Source: an uncultured Pseudoteredinibacter sp. | GTDB taxonomy: Bacteria > Pseudomonadota > Gammaproteobacteria > Pseudomonadales > Cellvibrionaceae | Assembly: GCF_947500695.1 (NCBI RefSeq) | Contig: NZ_CANMSS010000002.1 | Span: 310,001-374,000, forward strand | DNA length: 64,000 bases | Direction of reading: 5' to 3' | Shown here: positions 1-8,671 of the stretch, piece by piece | Numbering within the stretch: position 1 is the stretch's first letter | Layout of the letters: every line of letters starts with the position of its first letter | Position numbers and translations under genes: made by a program | The notes under the pieces: generated by a model | What the model was told of the DNA's origin: nothing | Seen by the model: only the letters and a program-made list of their open reading frames with translations | Database searches by the model: none

Positions 1-421
1 GCATTCGTATACCGTTATACCTTGTAGGCACAGCCACTGAATCATCATCCAGTGTTGTTGTTTCATCTTGCCCGTAAACGGCAGTACTCGAAACAAACAA
101 CAGTAGCGGGCATCGATCAAGAGCTGATGCATATTCCACCAATTGGCGTATAGGCTCTACATAAGCCAAGCGATAAGCTTCATCTCCTCGATCTGCTGGG
201 GTAAGCGTAATTAGCAGCACATCAAGCGCTGCAAGGTGCCGGCCATAGCTATGCACATCTCCAGCATCAGCCTGATGCCATTCAAAGCCATCAGGTAAAT
301 TCTTTGGGCTGCGGCTGAAAGCATAACCACGGGCTTGGCCTTGCAGCTTATTGATGAGACGTAGACCAATATCGCCACAGCCAAGCACGGCGAGGCGAAT
401 AGGCTCAGGAGTTTCTTTCAT
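1..421 (-). CDS. NAD-dependent epimerase/dehydratase family protein (partial, 3' end outside window)
   Basis: The minus-strand reading frame opens with ATG at 419-421 and runs off the left edge after about 140 codons. Residues 12-20 read AVLGCGDIG, a Rossmann dinucleotide-binding glycine pattern, and about residue 110 there is VSSTAVYG, the Ser/Tyr region typical of extended short-chain reductases. The arrangement resembles YeeZ-type SDR proteins of unknown substrate. It is divergent from oxyR, sharing a 111-bp intergenic region. The substrate cannot be deduced, and the C-terminal part that would decide it is missing. Family assignment is fairly sure; function is open. Confidence 0.75.
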   Translation of the reverse strand, partial: MKETPEPIRLAVLGCGDIGLRLINKLQGQARGYAFSRSPKNLPDGFEWHQADAGDVHSYGRHLAALDVLLITLTPADRGDEAYRLAYVEPIRQLVEYASALDRCPLLLFVSSTAVYGQDETTTLDDDSVAVPTRYNGIRM

Positions 422-532
422 TTTAGTTCCAAGAATGCAGAATCAATTGCGGTGCTTTAAACAAAGCTATTGACTTTAAACCATTAATAGTTAAATTCTA
501 AATCATCTATTTGTTTGCTGCGAGATTTAATC
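422..532. promoter_or_regulatory. Divergent promoter region between the epimerase-like gene and oxyR
   Basis: This AT-rich 111-bp spacer separates two divergently read genes, so it must hold both promoters. OxyR-family regulators commonly autoregulate from such a region, but I cannot point to a convincing OxyR operator by eye. Confidence 0.4.
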
Positions 533-1462
533 ATGACTTTAACCGAACTTCGCTACATTGTGACCTTAGCGCAAGAAGAACACTTCGGGCGCGCTGCCGA
601 ACGCTGCTTTGTATCACAACCCACCTTGAGTATCGCAGTAAAGAAACTTGAAGAAGAGTTAGATGTTGCCTTATTTGAGCGCAGCAAGACCCGAGTCCAC
701 CCAACACCTTTGGGTGAGAAAATCGTCGCCCAGGCACAAATAGCCCTTGAGCAAACCGCGGCCATTAAAGATCTTGCTACAGCCGGTAAAGATCAGTTGG
801 CCAGCCCGCTAAAGATTGGCGCAATTTTTACCATCGGGCCCTATCTGTTCCCGCACTTTATTCCCGAGCTGCAGCGCAGTGCAAAGCAGATGCCGCTGTA
901 TATCGAAGAAGGGTACACCGCCACCTTGCGCCATCGCTTACGTAATGGCGAGTTGGATGTCATCATCGTAGCGCTACCTTTTACCGAGGCCGATGTAGTC
1001 ACCCAAGCGCTCTATGACGAGCCATTCGAAGTTCTGCTGCCTACCGACCACCCACTCACGGAAAAGACTCATATCGAGCCCAGTGACCTAGACGAATATA
1101 ATGTTTTATTGCTTGGCGAGGGCCACTGTTTCCGCGATCAAATATTGGAAGCTTGCCCCAACTTGCAAGCCAAATTCGATAACAGCAGTAATACTCTACA
1201 AGCGGCCACCGAAGGTAGCTCGCTGGAAACCTTACGCCATATGGTTGCCTCTGGGTTAGGCATTACGGTACTACCGCAATCAGCGGCTGGGACCAGCTAT
1301 TATGCACCCGGCGTATTAACCACAAGACCATTCGCCGACCCAGCACCCACTAGGACCGTTGGGCTTGCATGGCGTGCGAGCTTTCCGCGCCATCAAGCTA
1401 TTGATGCCTTGCGCAGTGCCATCTGTGATGGTCATGGCATTTGCACAATTCTGGAGCGCTAA
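533..1462 (+). CDS. oxyR: Hydrogen peroxide-sensing LysR-type regulator OxyR
   Basis: LysR-family regulator of 309 residues: N-terminal winged helix (about 1-60, with the helix-turn-helix around FVSQPTLSIAVKKLE) and a C-terminal periplasmic-binding-like sensor domain. With the ATG at 533 the motif GHCFRDQILEAC places cysteines at residues 199 and 208, the same numbers as the redox pair that forms a disulfide with peroxide in E. coli OxyR. An upstream in-frame TTG at 515 is less likely. recG follows 5 bp after the stop, an oxyR-recG arrangement I recall from Pseudomonas. Expected role: activation of catalase and peroxiredoxin genes. Identification is firm because of the two cysteines. Confidence 0.93.
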   Translation: MTLTELRYIVTLAQEEHFGRAAERCFVSQPTLSIAVKKLEEELDVALFERSKTRVHPTPLGEKIVAQAQIALEQTAAIKDLATAGKDQLASPLKIGAIFTIGPYLFPHFIPELQRSAKQMPLYIEEGYTATLRHRLRNGELDVIIVALPFTEADVVTQALYDEPFEVLLPTDHPLTEKTHIEPSDLDEYNVLLLGEGHCFRDQILEACPNLQAKFDNSSNTLQAATEGSSLETLRHMVASGLGITVLPQSAAGTSYYAPGVLTTRPFADPAPTRTVGLAWRASFPRHQAIDALRSAICDGHGICTILER

Positions 1463-1467
1463 AGGCG

Positions 1468-3549
1468 ATGAGTGAGAAGGCTTTACCTAGCCTCGCCCAA
1501 ATCGATATCACGGCACTAAAAGGTGTAGGCAAGCAACTGGCCGAAAAACTGGCCCGGCTGCATATCTACACCCTGCAAGATCTGCTGTTCCATTTGCCCA
1601 GCCGCTATTTGGATCGCACTAAAATCACCCCTATCGGAGCCCTTCAACCTGGCCAGAACGCTGTAATTCAAGGCATTATCAAAGCCAGCGACGTAGTTTA
1701 TGGACGGCGACGAAGCCTAATGTGCCGCCTGCAAGACGGCACCGGCACATTAACCCTGCGCTTCTATCATTTCTCTGGTAGCCAAAAGGCTAAGCTCACC
1801 CCCGGTAGCCATGTGCGCTGCTATGGTGAAGCGCGCCGAGGCTCCTCGGGTTTGGAGATGTATCACCCTGAGTACGAGTTCTACGATGAGCAGTCTCAAC
1901 TCGTATTACCGGACAGCCTAACCCCGGTTTACCCGGTTGGCGAAGGTATTACCCAATCTCGATTAAGAGGCCTAATCAGCCAGCTATTACCGCAAGTAAA
2001 CAAACAAAATGTGCCGGAGCTATTGCCAAGCAGCAATGCCGATATCAGCTTAGCCGAAGCGCTTCAATATCTGCACCAGCCGCCGGTAGACGCCGCCGTA
2101 GATTTACTCATGGACGGCCTGCACCCGTACCAGCAACGTCTTGCCTTTGAAGAGCTACTCGCCCATAACCTAAGCCTGCTGCGCGTACGAGACAAGATTC
2201 AATCTAGCCAAGCCCCAAGACTCCCTGACAACGAATTAAGCCATGAACGCTTCCTAAGCAGCCTAAGCTTTAAGCCAACCGGGGCACAAGAGCGTGTAAT
2301 TCAAGAGATCAGCCACGACATTAATAAACCCGTGCCAATGCTCCGCTTAGTGCAAGGTGATGTTGGCTCGGGTAAAACCTTGGTTGCAGCGGCAGCGGCT
2401 CTGCAAGCAATTGCCAATGGCTACCAAGTTGCTCTTATGGCACCGACAGAAATCTTAGCCGAGCAGCATCGGCAAAACTTTAGCCACTGGTTCGAACCTT
2501 TAGGGGTAACAGTAGGGCACCTGAACGGAAAGCAGAAAGCCAGCACCCGCAAAGAACAGCTAGCCGCCACAGTAAGCGGTGAAAACCAACTCATTGTCGG
2601 CACCCATGCACTATTCCAGAACGAGGTCGAATTTGCGGATTTAGGCCTGGTGATTATTGACGAGCAACACCGCTTTGGCGTGCATCAGCGCATGGCCTTA
2701 AGAGCCAAAGGGCAACACGGTATAGGCCGCCCCCACCAGCTAGTGATGACCGCAACTCCGATACCACGAACCTTGGCCATGAGTGCATACGCCGATCTCG
2801 ATATCTCGGTGATTGATGAGCTGCCGCCCGGGCGTAGCCCAGTCAGCACAGCCCTAGTAGCCAATGAGCGGCGTCAGCAAGTGATCGACCGAGTCAAATC
2901 CGCATGTTCAGAAGGGCGGCAAGCCTATTGGGTGTGCACCTTAATTGAAGAGTCAGAAGCCCTGGAAGCACAGGCCGCGGAAGTTACCGCCAACGATCTT
3001 CAGCAGCAACTCAGTGGTTTAGCCGTCGGGCTAATTCATGGGCGCCTAAAGCCTAGCGAAAAAGAAACGGTAATGGCTCAGTTCAAAGCTGGGGAGATTA
3101 AGGTGCTGGTGGCCACCACCGTAATTGAGGTGGGTGTTGATGTTCCTAATGCCAGCCTAATGATCATTGAAAACCCAGAGCGCCTCGGCTTGGCCCAATT
3201 ACACCAGCTGCGCGGCCGAGTTGGCCGTGGTAGCACGGCCAGCCACTGTGTACTGTTGTATGGGCAACCACTTTCAGAATATGGCCGCGCACGACTCAGC
3301 GCTATGCGCGAAACCAATGATGGCTTTAAGATTGCAGAACGTGATTTGGAGTTAAGGGGCCCGGGCGAAGTTCTCGGCACAAAACAGACCGGTGAAATGC
3401 AGTTTAAACTGGCAGATTTACAACGAGATGCTAACTTAATTAAGAGAATTCGCGACACAGCCAGGGCAATTAGCGCCGAGCACCCCGAGCTGATAGATCC
3501 CATTATTCAACGATGGTTAGGCCAAGTTGAAGAATATGCTCAGGTTTAA
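1468..3549 (+). CDS. recG: ATP-dependent DNA helicase RecG
   Basis: Monomeric double-strand DNA translocase that regresses stalled replication forks and branch-migrates Holliday junctions. From the ATG at 1468 the protein has 693 residues, the usual RecG length. It shows an N-terminal helix-hairpin-helix-like stretch (ALKGVGKQLAEKL), the OB-fold wedge (about 50-150), Walker A (GDVGSGKT), a DEQH box in place of DEAD, the SF2 motif VATTVIEVGVDVPNA, and QLRGRVGRG near the C-terminus. A TTG at 1441 would overlap oxyR and is not needed. It lies 5 bp after oxyR, so co-transcription is likely. Confidence 0.96.
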   Translation: MSEKALPSLAQIDITALKGVGKQLAEKLARLHIYTLQDLLFHLPSRYLDRTKITPIGALQPGQNAVIQGIIKASDVVYGRRRSLMCRLQDGTGTLTLRFYHFSGSQKAKLTPGSHVRCYGEARRGSSGLEMYHPEYEFYDEQSQLVLPDSLTPVYPVGEGITQSRLRGLISQLLPQVNKQNVPELLPSSNADISLAEALQYLHQPPVDAAVDLLMDGLHPYQQRLAFEELLAHNLSLLRVRDKIQSSQAPRLPDNELSHERFLSSLSFKPTGAQERVIQEISHDINKPVPMLRLVQGDVGSGKTLVAAAAALQAIANGYQVALMAPTEILAEQHRQNFSHWFEPLGVTVGHLNGKQKASTRKEQLAATVSGENQLIVGTHALFQNEVEFADLGLVIIDEQHRFGVHQRMALRAKGQHGIGRPHQLVMTATPIPRTLAMSAYADLDISVIDELPPGRSPVSTALVANERRQQVIDRVKSACSEGRQAYWVCTLIEESEALEAQAAEVTANDLQQQLSGLAVGLIHGRLKPSEKETVMAQFKAGEIKVLVATTVIEVGVDVPNASLMIIENPERLGLAQLHQLRGRVGRGSTASHCVLLYGQPLSEYGRARLSAMRETNDGFKIAERDLELRGPGEVLGTKQTGEMQFKLADLQRDANLIKRIRDTARAISAEHPELIDPIIQRWLGQVEEYAQV

Positions 3550-3624
3550 GGGACTTAGGCCGAAATCTAAAGACAGGCTATGCATTACTAAGCCAGCTTT
3601 GCACAACGACGTAAGGAGGTCAGA

Positions 3625-4977
3625 TTGTCTAGCGTACCTACCAGTGTTATGGAACAACTGGACACTCAAAATATCGGCTATCAAATTGCTAGCGCCAAAT
3701 TCCCCCCAGGTAGCGGTCGCCGAGTGCGCGCCACTATCTTGCAGGATAATCTTGGCCAGCTGCAAGCACTCCTGCCAGCCGATCGATTGTTAGACCTTCG
3801 CCTCGTCAATGAGATATTAGGTCGAGATCTACGCGCTACCAAGCAAAAGGAGCTGCAGTTACTGTTCGATAAATACAAGCTGCAGAATATTCCAGCACTA
3901 CCAAAGCTCGCTGGAATGCCCACTATCGTTGATGCCAGCTTGCTGCAAACCGATCAGCTATTGCTAGCTTCTGGCAGCCTAGGTGAAGTTTTGGCCGTCA
4001 GCACCTCCGATTTCAAATTGGCCATGAACGATGCCGAAATTGGTGATATAAGCTTGCCGATAAGCGCAGATGCTCTAGTCGATGATGCAGCGGCAATAAC
4101 TCAATCCGTGCAGTCTTTTACCAAGCGACGCATCGAGCAGCGTTTAGAAGAAACACTTGAACTGCCTTCGCTGCCTGAAACAGCTCAGCGCATTATCAAT
4201 TTACGGGTAGACCCTAATGCCGACATCTCCGATCTAGCCAGTATCGTCGAGATGGACCCAAGCTTAGCGGCACAGGTAGTCAGCTGGGCCAGCTCACCCT
4301 ACTACTCAGCACCCGGAAAAATTAAATCGATTCACGATGCCATAGTCAGAGTTTTAGGCTTTGATATGGTGTTAAACCTAGCACTTGGCCTTGCGCTTGG
4401 AAAAACCTTAAACATGCCCCAAGAAGGGCCTGCTGGTTCTACTCATTATTGGCATCAGTCTGTATTTACCGCGGCCATGGTCGAGGCCTTAGTCACCAAG
4501 ATCCCGAGAGAGCATCGACCTGGCTTTGGCATGTCTTATTTGTCAGGATTGCTCAGCAACTTTGGCACACTGGTAATGGCTGAAGTATTTTCACCTCACT
4601 ACAGCGACATTTGCCGCCTACAAGAAGCCAACCCACACATTCCTTATCAAGCCGTTGACCGCCACGTATTGAAAATCAGCCGTGATCAGCTGAGCTCTTG
4701 GCTGATGGATTTATGGAATATGCCACCTGAAGTGGTCGCCGCTTTACGCTTACAAGGCATGCCACAAGCCGAAGATGAGCAAATTGTTTACGCTCAATTG
4801 GTGTATGTCGCTAGAGCCATGCTGTGTAAACAGAATCTTATCCACGGCCCTAACTTGCCGGTTGAGGACAGCTTATTAAAAGAGCTGCACTTATCGCGAG
4901 AACAAATCGAAGAAGCCGTTGAAAGCATCGCCGAATCAAAAGACGAGCTGCTCTCAATAGTGAAAGAGCTTTGTTAA
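3625..4977 (+). CDS. HDOD-domain signalling protein with N-terminal YbaK-like domain
   Basis: 450-residue protein. The N-terminal 150 residues resemble a YbaK/ProX aminoacyl-tRNA deacylase-like fold (the stretch LLLASGSLGEVLAVSTSDF is typical), and about 170-370 form an HDOD domain (LPSLPETAQRIINL, then VEMDPSLAAQVVSWASSPYY). HDOD proteins act as non-catalytic signalling adaptors linked to motility or cell-cycle control. The start is a TTG preceded by AGGAGGT at 3614-3620, a near-perfect ribosome binding site, which decides the start. It lies 75 bp after recG in the same direction. Whether the YbaK-like part is still active cannot be judged. Confidence 0.82.
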   Translation: MSSVPTSVMEQLDTQNIGYQIASAKFPPGSGRRVRATILQDNLGQLQALLPADRLLDLRLVNEILGRDLRATKQKELQLLFDKYKLQNIPALPKLAGMPTIVDASLLQTDQLLLASGSLGEVLAVSTSDFKLAMNDAEIGDISLPISADALVDDAAAITQSVQSFTKRRIEQRLEETLELPSLPETAQRIINLRVDPNADISDLASIVEMDPSLAAQVVSWASSPYYSAPGKIKSIHDAIVRVLGFDMVLNLALGLALGKTLNMPQEGPAGSTHYWHQSVFTAAMVEALVTKIPREHRPGFGMSYLSGLLSNFGTLVMAEVFSPHYSDICRLQEANPHIPYQAVDRHVLKISRDQLSSWLMDLWNMPPEVVAALRLQGMPQAEDEQIVYAQLVYVARAMLCKQNLIHGPNLPVEDSLLKELHLSREQIEEAVESIAESKDELLSIVKELC

Positions 4978-5000
4978 AAACTATAACTATTCCTCAAATT

Positions 5001-5028
5001 ATTACAGCCCACTGTAAGGGGCTGTAAT
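5001..5028 (+). terminator. Hairpin terminator after the HDOD gene
   Basis: Perfect 10-bp inverted repeat: attacagccc (5001-5010) pairs with gggctgtaat (5019-5028) around an 8-base loop, 24 bp after the HDOD stop codon. No long T tract follows, so it may be weak or may protect the mRNA end. Confidence 0.55.
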
Positions 5029-5042
5029 AACTCGTAATGGCC

Positions 5043-5072
5043 GCAGGGAAGCCGTCTAAGTAGGCTCCCTGC
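5043..5072 (+). terminator. Second hairpin between the HDOD gene and the 159-residue gene
   Basis: gcagggaagcc (5043-5053) pairs with ggctccctgc (5063-5072) with a single bulged base. A stretch aaaattttt follows about 9 bases later. It is either part of a tandem terminator for the HDOD gene or a leader structure for the next gene, whose ATG is at 5112. Confidence 0.4.
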
Positions 5073-5111
5073 TGCTCCCAAAATTTTTACAACAGCAAAA
5101 AGGAGACTGCT

Positions 5112-5591
5112 ATGTCTGTATCAGACAGCCTAACCATTGATGTACCTCAAGGCCAAGGTAGCATTCAATATTTCGTTTTAGAACCTAATCTCCCCCAAAA
5201 TGGCAAGCCAGGTACTTGGCATTTTAAAACAATCGATGGCGATGGAAACACGCAGGAGATTGAAAACCTAGATATTGTTTTTAGTAAAAACTCAAACTGG
5301 CTACAACGCCAATCTGAAACCTGTGTTTTGGTTGTCACTATGAACAAGCCCGGTTGGCGTTTTGCTTTGGGTGGAACTAAGAGTTGCAAGAATGACTCAA
5401 ACACAGCGGATGTGTTACATGATGTTACTTCGGAAATTAGCGGTAATGGAAAGGTGTTGACTTCATTCGTTAAGAGTCTCGGCAACCTAGATGAGACCAT
5501 TGGCTTCTCTTTTGTGGCAGCGCATGTTTCAGACGACGGAACAACAACTATCTTTCAGTCACCAGACCCTGGTACTACCATCCGACGTTAA
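5112..5591 (+). CDS. Unrecognised small protein converging on a Ser/Thr kinase
   Basis: 159 residues with ATG preceded by a good site (aaaggaga at 5099-5106). No signal peptide, membrane segment or enzyme motif is visible. The protein is rich in predicted beta strands (IQYFVLE, TCVLVVTM, FSFVAAHV) and ends with a short PDPG motif. I do not recognise it with certainty; the DP-EP family is a possibility remembered only by name. A decayed copy lies at 8425-8627, also converging on the duplicate kinase, so gene and kinase were duplicated as one unit. This suggests, but does not prove, that it is a substrate or partner of the kinase. Confidence 0.7.
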   Translation: MSVSDSLTIDVPQGQGSIQYFVLEPNLPQNGKPGTWHFKTIDGDGNTQEIENLDIVFSKNSNWLQRQSETCVLVVTMNKPGWRFALGGTKSCKNDSNTADVLHDVTSEISGNGKVLTSFVKSLGNLDETIGFSFVAAHVSDDGTTTIFQSPDPGTTIRR

Positions 5592-5600
5592 TACGTAAAT

Positions 5601-5628
5601 AATTCAGATCTCTTGAGGGATCTGAATT
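5601..5628. terminator. Bidirectional terminator between the small gene and kinase 1
   Basis: Perfect 10-bp stem: aattcagatc (5601-5610) with gatctgaatt (5619-5628), 8-base loop. It lies between convergent genes and its right arm overlaps the kinase stop codon (TAA, minus, at 5627-5629). A stem is conserved at the same place in the duplicated unit (8646-8671), but with a different sequence. Confidence 0.7.
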
Positions 5629-8155
5629 ATCTACCACATTGATTTTCAGTAAGCTCGGTAAATTTAGGCCGGTATTCTTCTTCCTGACAAATTGGATCGA
5701 ATAAAGATAATAAGTACCAAACTTTCCCAACCCCAGATTCAATCGACTTCTCAATGGCAATTAATGCTGAAGGGAAATCCCTCAGTTTGATATAAATGAT
5801 GGCTTCTGCATAGAGCACGTCTGAGTTGTTCGGGGAAATGCGTTTTGCGCCATGAAGCGCTTCAAGAGCTTTTTTTGTTTGACCAGTGTGAACATAAGCC
5901 TGTGCCAAATAAGGCAAGCTATCAATATCTCTTTTAGAATCTAATGTGTTTATCAGTGACAAATAGTTCTTCTTAGCCTCTTCTAAGTCACCCTGTAATA
6001 GGTAGTTGTCAGCTAAGTTCAACCTCCAAATTCCTTCTTTAAGAGTTCTTTCACCAGCCAGTAAAAAGTATTTTTCTGCTTTTTCATAGTCCCTTTTAAG
6101 CATATAGACAAGGCCGATGTTAGCTGCTGTCGAACTAACCTGAGAATTAGCCTCTAAGCTAAGAAAAATTTGCTCCGCCTTATCAAGATCTCCACTGGTC
6201 ATATAAAAAGTTGCCAGGGACAAGCCCGCCCTCATGTCTCTAGGATTAATTTCTAAAGCTCTATTTAAAGATTCAATAGCCTTCTCTACATCGCCTAGAT
6301 ACCAATAATTAATCGCCACATCTCTTAAAGCGCGTACACTCGGACGAAGTTCATTTGCTGCCTTGAAATGTGTAATTGCCTCTTTGTAATTCTCCCTCTT
6401 TTCTTCGTAAAGCCCCTTTAAAACATGAATTTGCCTTGCATTACCAAATCCTTTTTCTAGTTTTTTTAACTCTACTAAAGCCTTATCCAGTTGCCCTAAC
6501 TCTGCATATACTTCTATTTGCAATAGTCGTAACTTATCGCGATCGATCTTTGATTCTTCCGCAACGTCCAAAGAGCTAAATATAACATCGACCAGATTGT
6601 AGTCATTTGTCTCTGAGTATCTGTCAAGTCCAATTTTTATAAGCAACTCATAAAGTGGCTCGAAGTTCGGGGCTTTAGATATGAGGACCTGAAGATCGTC
6701 AAAAATTTCGGCATAGTCGCTTTCGCTCTCATGTGCAACAGAGTTTAGGGCCACATAGGTTTTGTAGTCTACCTCATTTATCACCTCGCTCAGTGCCAAT
6801 AATCCATCGCGCCCTGGAAACAAATCAGCCAGATTCAGCTGAGTTAATCGATGAACTTCCAGCAGCTTCGGATCAACAATATGATCCTCCTTTTCAATCT
6901 CTTCTCCAGAGGAATCTTTTAGAGCAAGTTTCAAATCGCATCGAAAGCTACGACAATCCAACTCGCTACTTAAAACACTATCTGCACCCAAAGCTGAAAA
7001 TAGCTGATCTTCCTCCCCAAGATAGTCTTCCACCTCTTGCGTAGGAATTAAAAAGCTGCCCTCTAAATCGATAACACCTTCTTGAAGCGCGTAGTTAACG
7101 GTTTTTTTAACATCATCATAATTGAGATCATCTGAAGCCGTTAATTTTGTCGGTAAAACAGCCACATAAACTGCTTTAGGTTTGGGTTTTGCCCATCGGT
7201 AAACTTCGGTACACACCAAGACAAATAACAGCAAAGCACCTAAAAGACCAGCCAGCTTAAACCAGAGCCCATAATCAGAACTTGATCTAAAACGGTTACC
7301 ATAAACCGTTAGGGTAGGGTCCTCTATTTCGTCACTCAATTGTGCTGCAAACGACTTCAAGTTTCGAATGAGCTCTGGTATATCACTTGGGCGCTTGTTG
7401 GGGTCTCTCTCTAGGCACCGATCTAAGTATTCACTAAAACCTACAGGCAACGAATGGTCAGCCAATGAGGGGGCGGCTGAATTAAGAATTTTCTCGACCT
7501 TTAAAAGGTCACTGTCAGCTTCAAAAGGATGGCAGTCCCTTAATATTTGCCATGCCAGAATACCAAAAGAAAATACATCACTGGCCGGCGTTAATTTGTC
7601 ACCACGAATTTGCTCGGGAGACATCGCCGCCAAGCTACCGGAAATATTATTGTGTTTGGTCAGCTCAACCGTATCTCCACTTTGACGCTTAGCAATACCA
7701 AAATCACCAATTTTTGCGCGCCCGTGCGCATCAATTAAGATGTTATCCAGCTTTAAGTCACGATGAATAATACCCTCGCTATGTGCTGCGGCTAATCCAT
7801 CGAGAATCTGCACCAGCAATGCCAATTGTTGCCGCTGGCTAAGGTGATTCTCTTTTAAATAGTGGCGAAGAGATCTTCCCCCCACATATTCCATCACCAA
7901 GGCAAAACCGTCTTCCTGATCGACCACATCGTAAATCTTTACAACATTAGGATGGTTCAACTTAGCGAGGACCTTTGCTTCCCTCTTCAAACGCTCCAGT
8001 AGAGCATCTGATTGCTGCTTGTATAGACATTTGATGGCCACTTGGCGTTTCAAACGACCATCTTCGGCCAGATACACGATCCCCATACCACCGCGGCCAA
8101 GGGTTTTCAGAATTTTGTAGTGGGAAATATATTCAGGCTGCTCAGCGTGCTTCAT
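5627..8155 (-). CDS. Transmembrane Ser/Thr protein kinase with TPR sensor region (kinase 1)
   Basis: 842-residue Hanks-type kinase. The catalytic domain spans about 12-268: glycine loop GRGGMG (20-25), ATP-anchoring Lys42, HRDLKLDN (131-138), DFG (151-153) and SPEQIRGD. All catalytic residues are present. One membrane helix lies at about 300-320 (LAGLLGALLLFVLVC), so the kinase is cytoplasmic and the C-terminal 520 residues are predicted to be periplasmic. That part starts with a TolB/CsgG-like stretch (VYVAVLPTKLTA) and continues with TPR-like repeats (about 530-830), probably binding a protein or peptide signal. It is paralogous to the kinase at 8672-11200, with a near-identical central block, and is separated from it by a decayed gene, so it may have its own promoter in 8156-8424. 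Confidence 0.9.
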   Translation of the reverse strand: MKHAEQPEYISHYKILKTLGRGGMGIVYLAEDGRLKRQVAIKCLYKQQSDALLERLKREAKVLAKLNHPNVVKIYDVVDQEDGFALVMEYVGGRSLRHYLKENHLSQRQQLALLVQILDGLAAAHSEGIIHRDLKLDNILIDAHGRAKIGDFGIAKRQSGDTVELTKHNNISGSLAAMSPEQIRGDKLTPASDVFSFGILAWQILRDCHPFEADSDLLKVEKILNSAAPSLADHSLPVGFSEYLDRCLERDPNKRPSDIPELIRNLKSFAAQLSDEIEDPTLTVYGNRFRSSSDYGLWFKLAGLLGALLLFVLVCTEVYRWAKPKPKAVYVAVLPTKLTASDDLNYDDVKKTVNYALQEGVIDLEGSFLIPTQEVEDYLGEEDQLFSALGADSVLSSELDCRSFRCDLKLALKDSSGEEIEKEDHIVDPKLLEVHRLTQLNLADLFPGRDGLLALSEVINEVDYKTYVALNSVAHESESDYAEIFDDLQVLISKAPNFEPLYELLIKIGLDRYSETNDYNLVDVIFSSLDVAEESKIDRDKLRLLQIEVYAELGQLDKALVELKKLEKGFGNARQIHVLKGLYEEKRENYKEAITHFKAANELRPSVRALRDVAINYWYLGDVEKAIESLNRALEINPRDMRAGLSLATFYMTSGDLDKAEQIFLSLEANSQVSSTAANIGLVYMLKRDYEKAEKYFLLAGERTLKEGIWRLNLADNYLLQGDLEEAKKNYLSLINTLDSKRDIDSLPYLAQAYVHTGQTKKALEALHGAKRISPNNSDVLYAEAIIYIKLRDFPSALIAIEKSIESGVGKVWYLLSLFDPICQEEEYRPKFTELTENQCGR

Positions 8156-8424
8156 AGTTTCTTCTTATTGTGAGTTATTTCACACAAATGTACTTTAAAT
8201 ACTCAGGCACTGTAGCACCACAGACGCCAGAAGAGTTGATCTTACTATAAACCCTGATCACAAACACCGACATATATAGCCTAAATTGGGAGCCGAACAT
8301 TTGCTTCAGTTAACGTATTGCTATCTAGCCACGCCAAGCCCTTTTCATAAATCTTGCTAATGTAGGGTTCTATACCTGTTGCACTCTTTATATAACGCAA
8401 CTAGTCAAATGAATATAGAGCGGT
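8156..8424. other. Intergenic stretch upstream of kinase 1
   Basis: About 270 bp without a credible reading frame. As it lies directly before kinase 1 (minus strand) it probably holds that gene's promoter. It may also contain the eroded 5' half of the decayed small gene, but I could not align that part by eye. Confidence 0.4.
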
Positions 8425-8627
8425 AGTAGCGATTCAAATATGCAGGTTCGACGTATGACATTACCCCTGAAATTAGCAACAACAGGAAAGTAATAACATC
8501 ATTTATCAAAATTTCTTGATAACCCAGATGAAAAAGTTGGTTGTTCTTTTGTGGCCGCACATGTTACCGAAGACGGTACCACCACAGCCTACCAATTACC
8601 GGATCCCGGCAGGGATATAGACGTTAA
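8425..8627 (+). pseudogene. Decayed second copy of the small convergent gene
   Basis: Conceptual translation across frames matches the C-terminal half of the 159-residue protein at 5112-5591. Recognisable pieces are DITPEISNNRKVITSFIK, then DNPDEKVGCSFVAAHVTEDG and TTTAYQLPDPG. The pieces lie in different frames: about one base is lost near 8450, one gained near 8517, and one lost just before the former stop. The N-terminal half is not recognisable. The remnant keeps the original orientation and its distance to the convergent kinase. It cannot make the full protein. Confidence 0.8.
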
Positions 8628-8645
8628 CTCTCGCACCCAAAGAGC

Positions 8646-8671
8646 TTCAGGCCTTACGTCAAAGGCCTGAA
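8646..8671. terminator. Bidirectional terminator between the decayed gene and kinase 2
   Basis: Perfect 10-bp stem: ttcaggcctt (8646-8655) and aaggcctgaa (8662-8671), 6-base loop, immediately before the kinase 2 stop codon on the minus strand. It corresponds in place, not in sequence, to the hairpin at 5601-5628. Confidence 0.7.
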
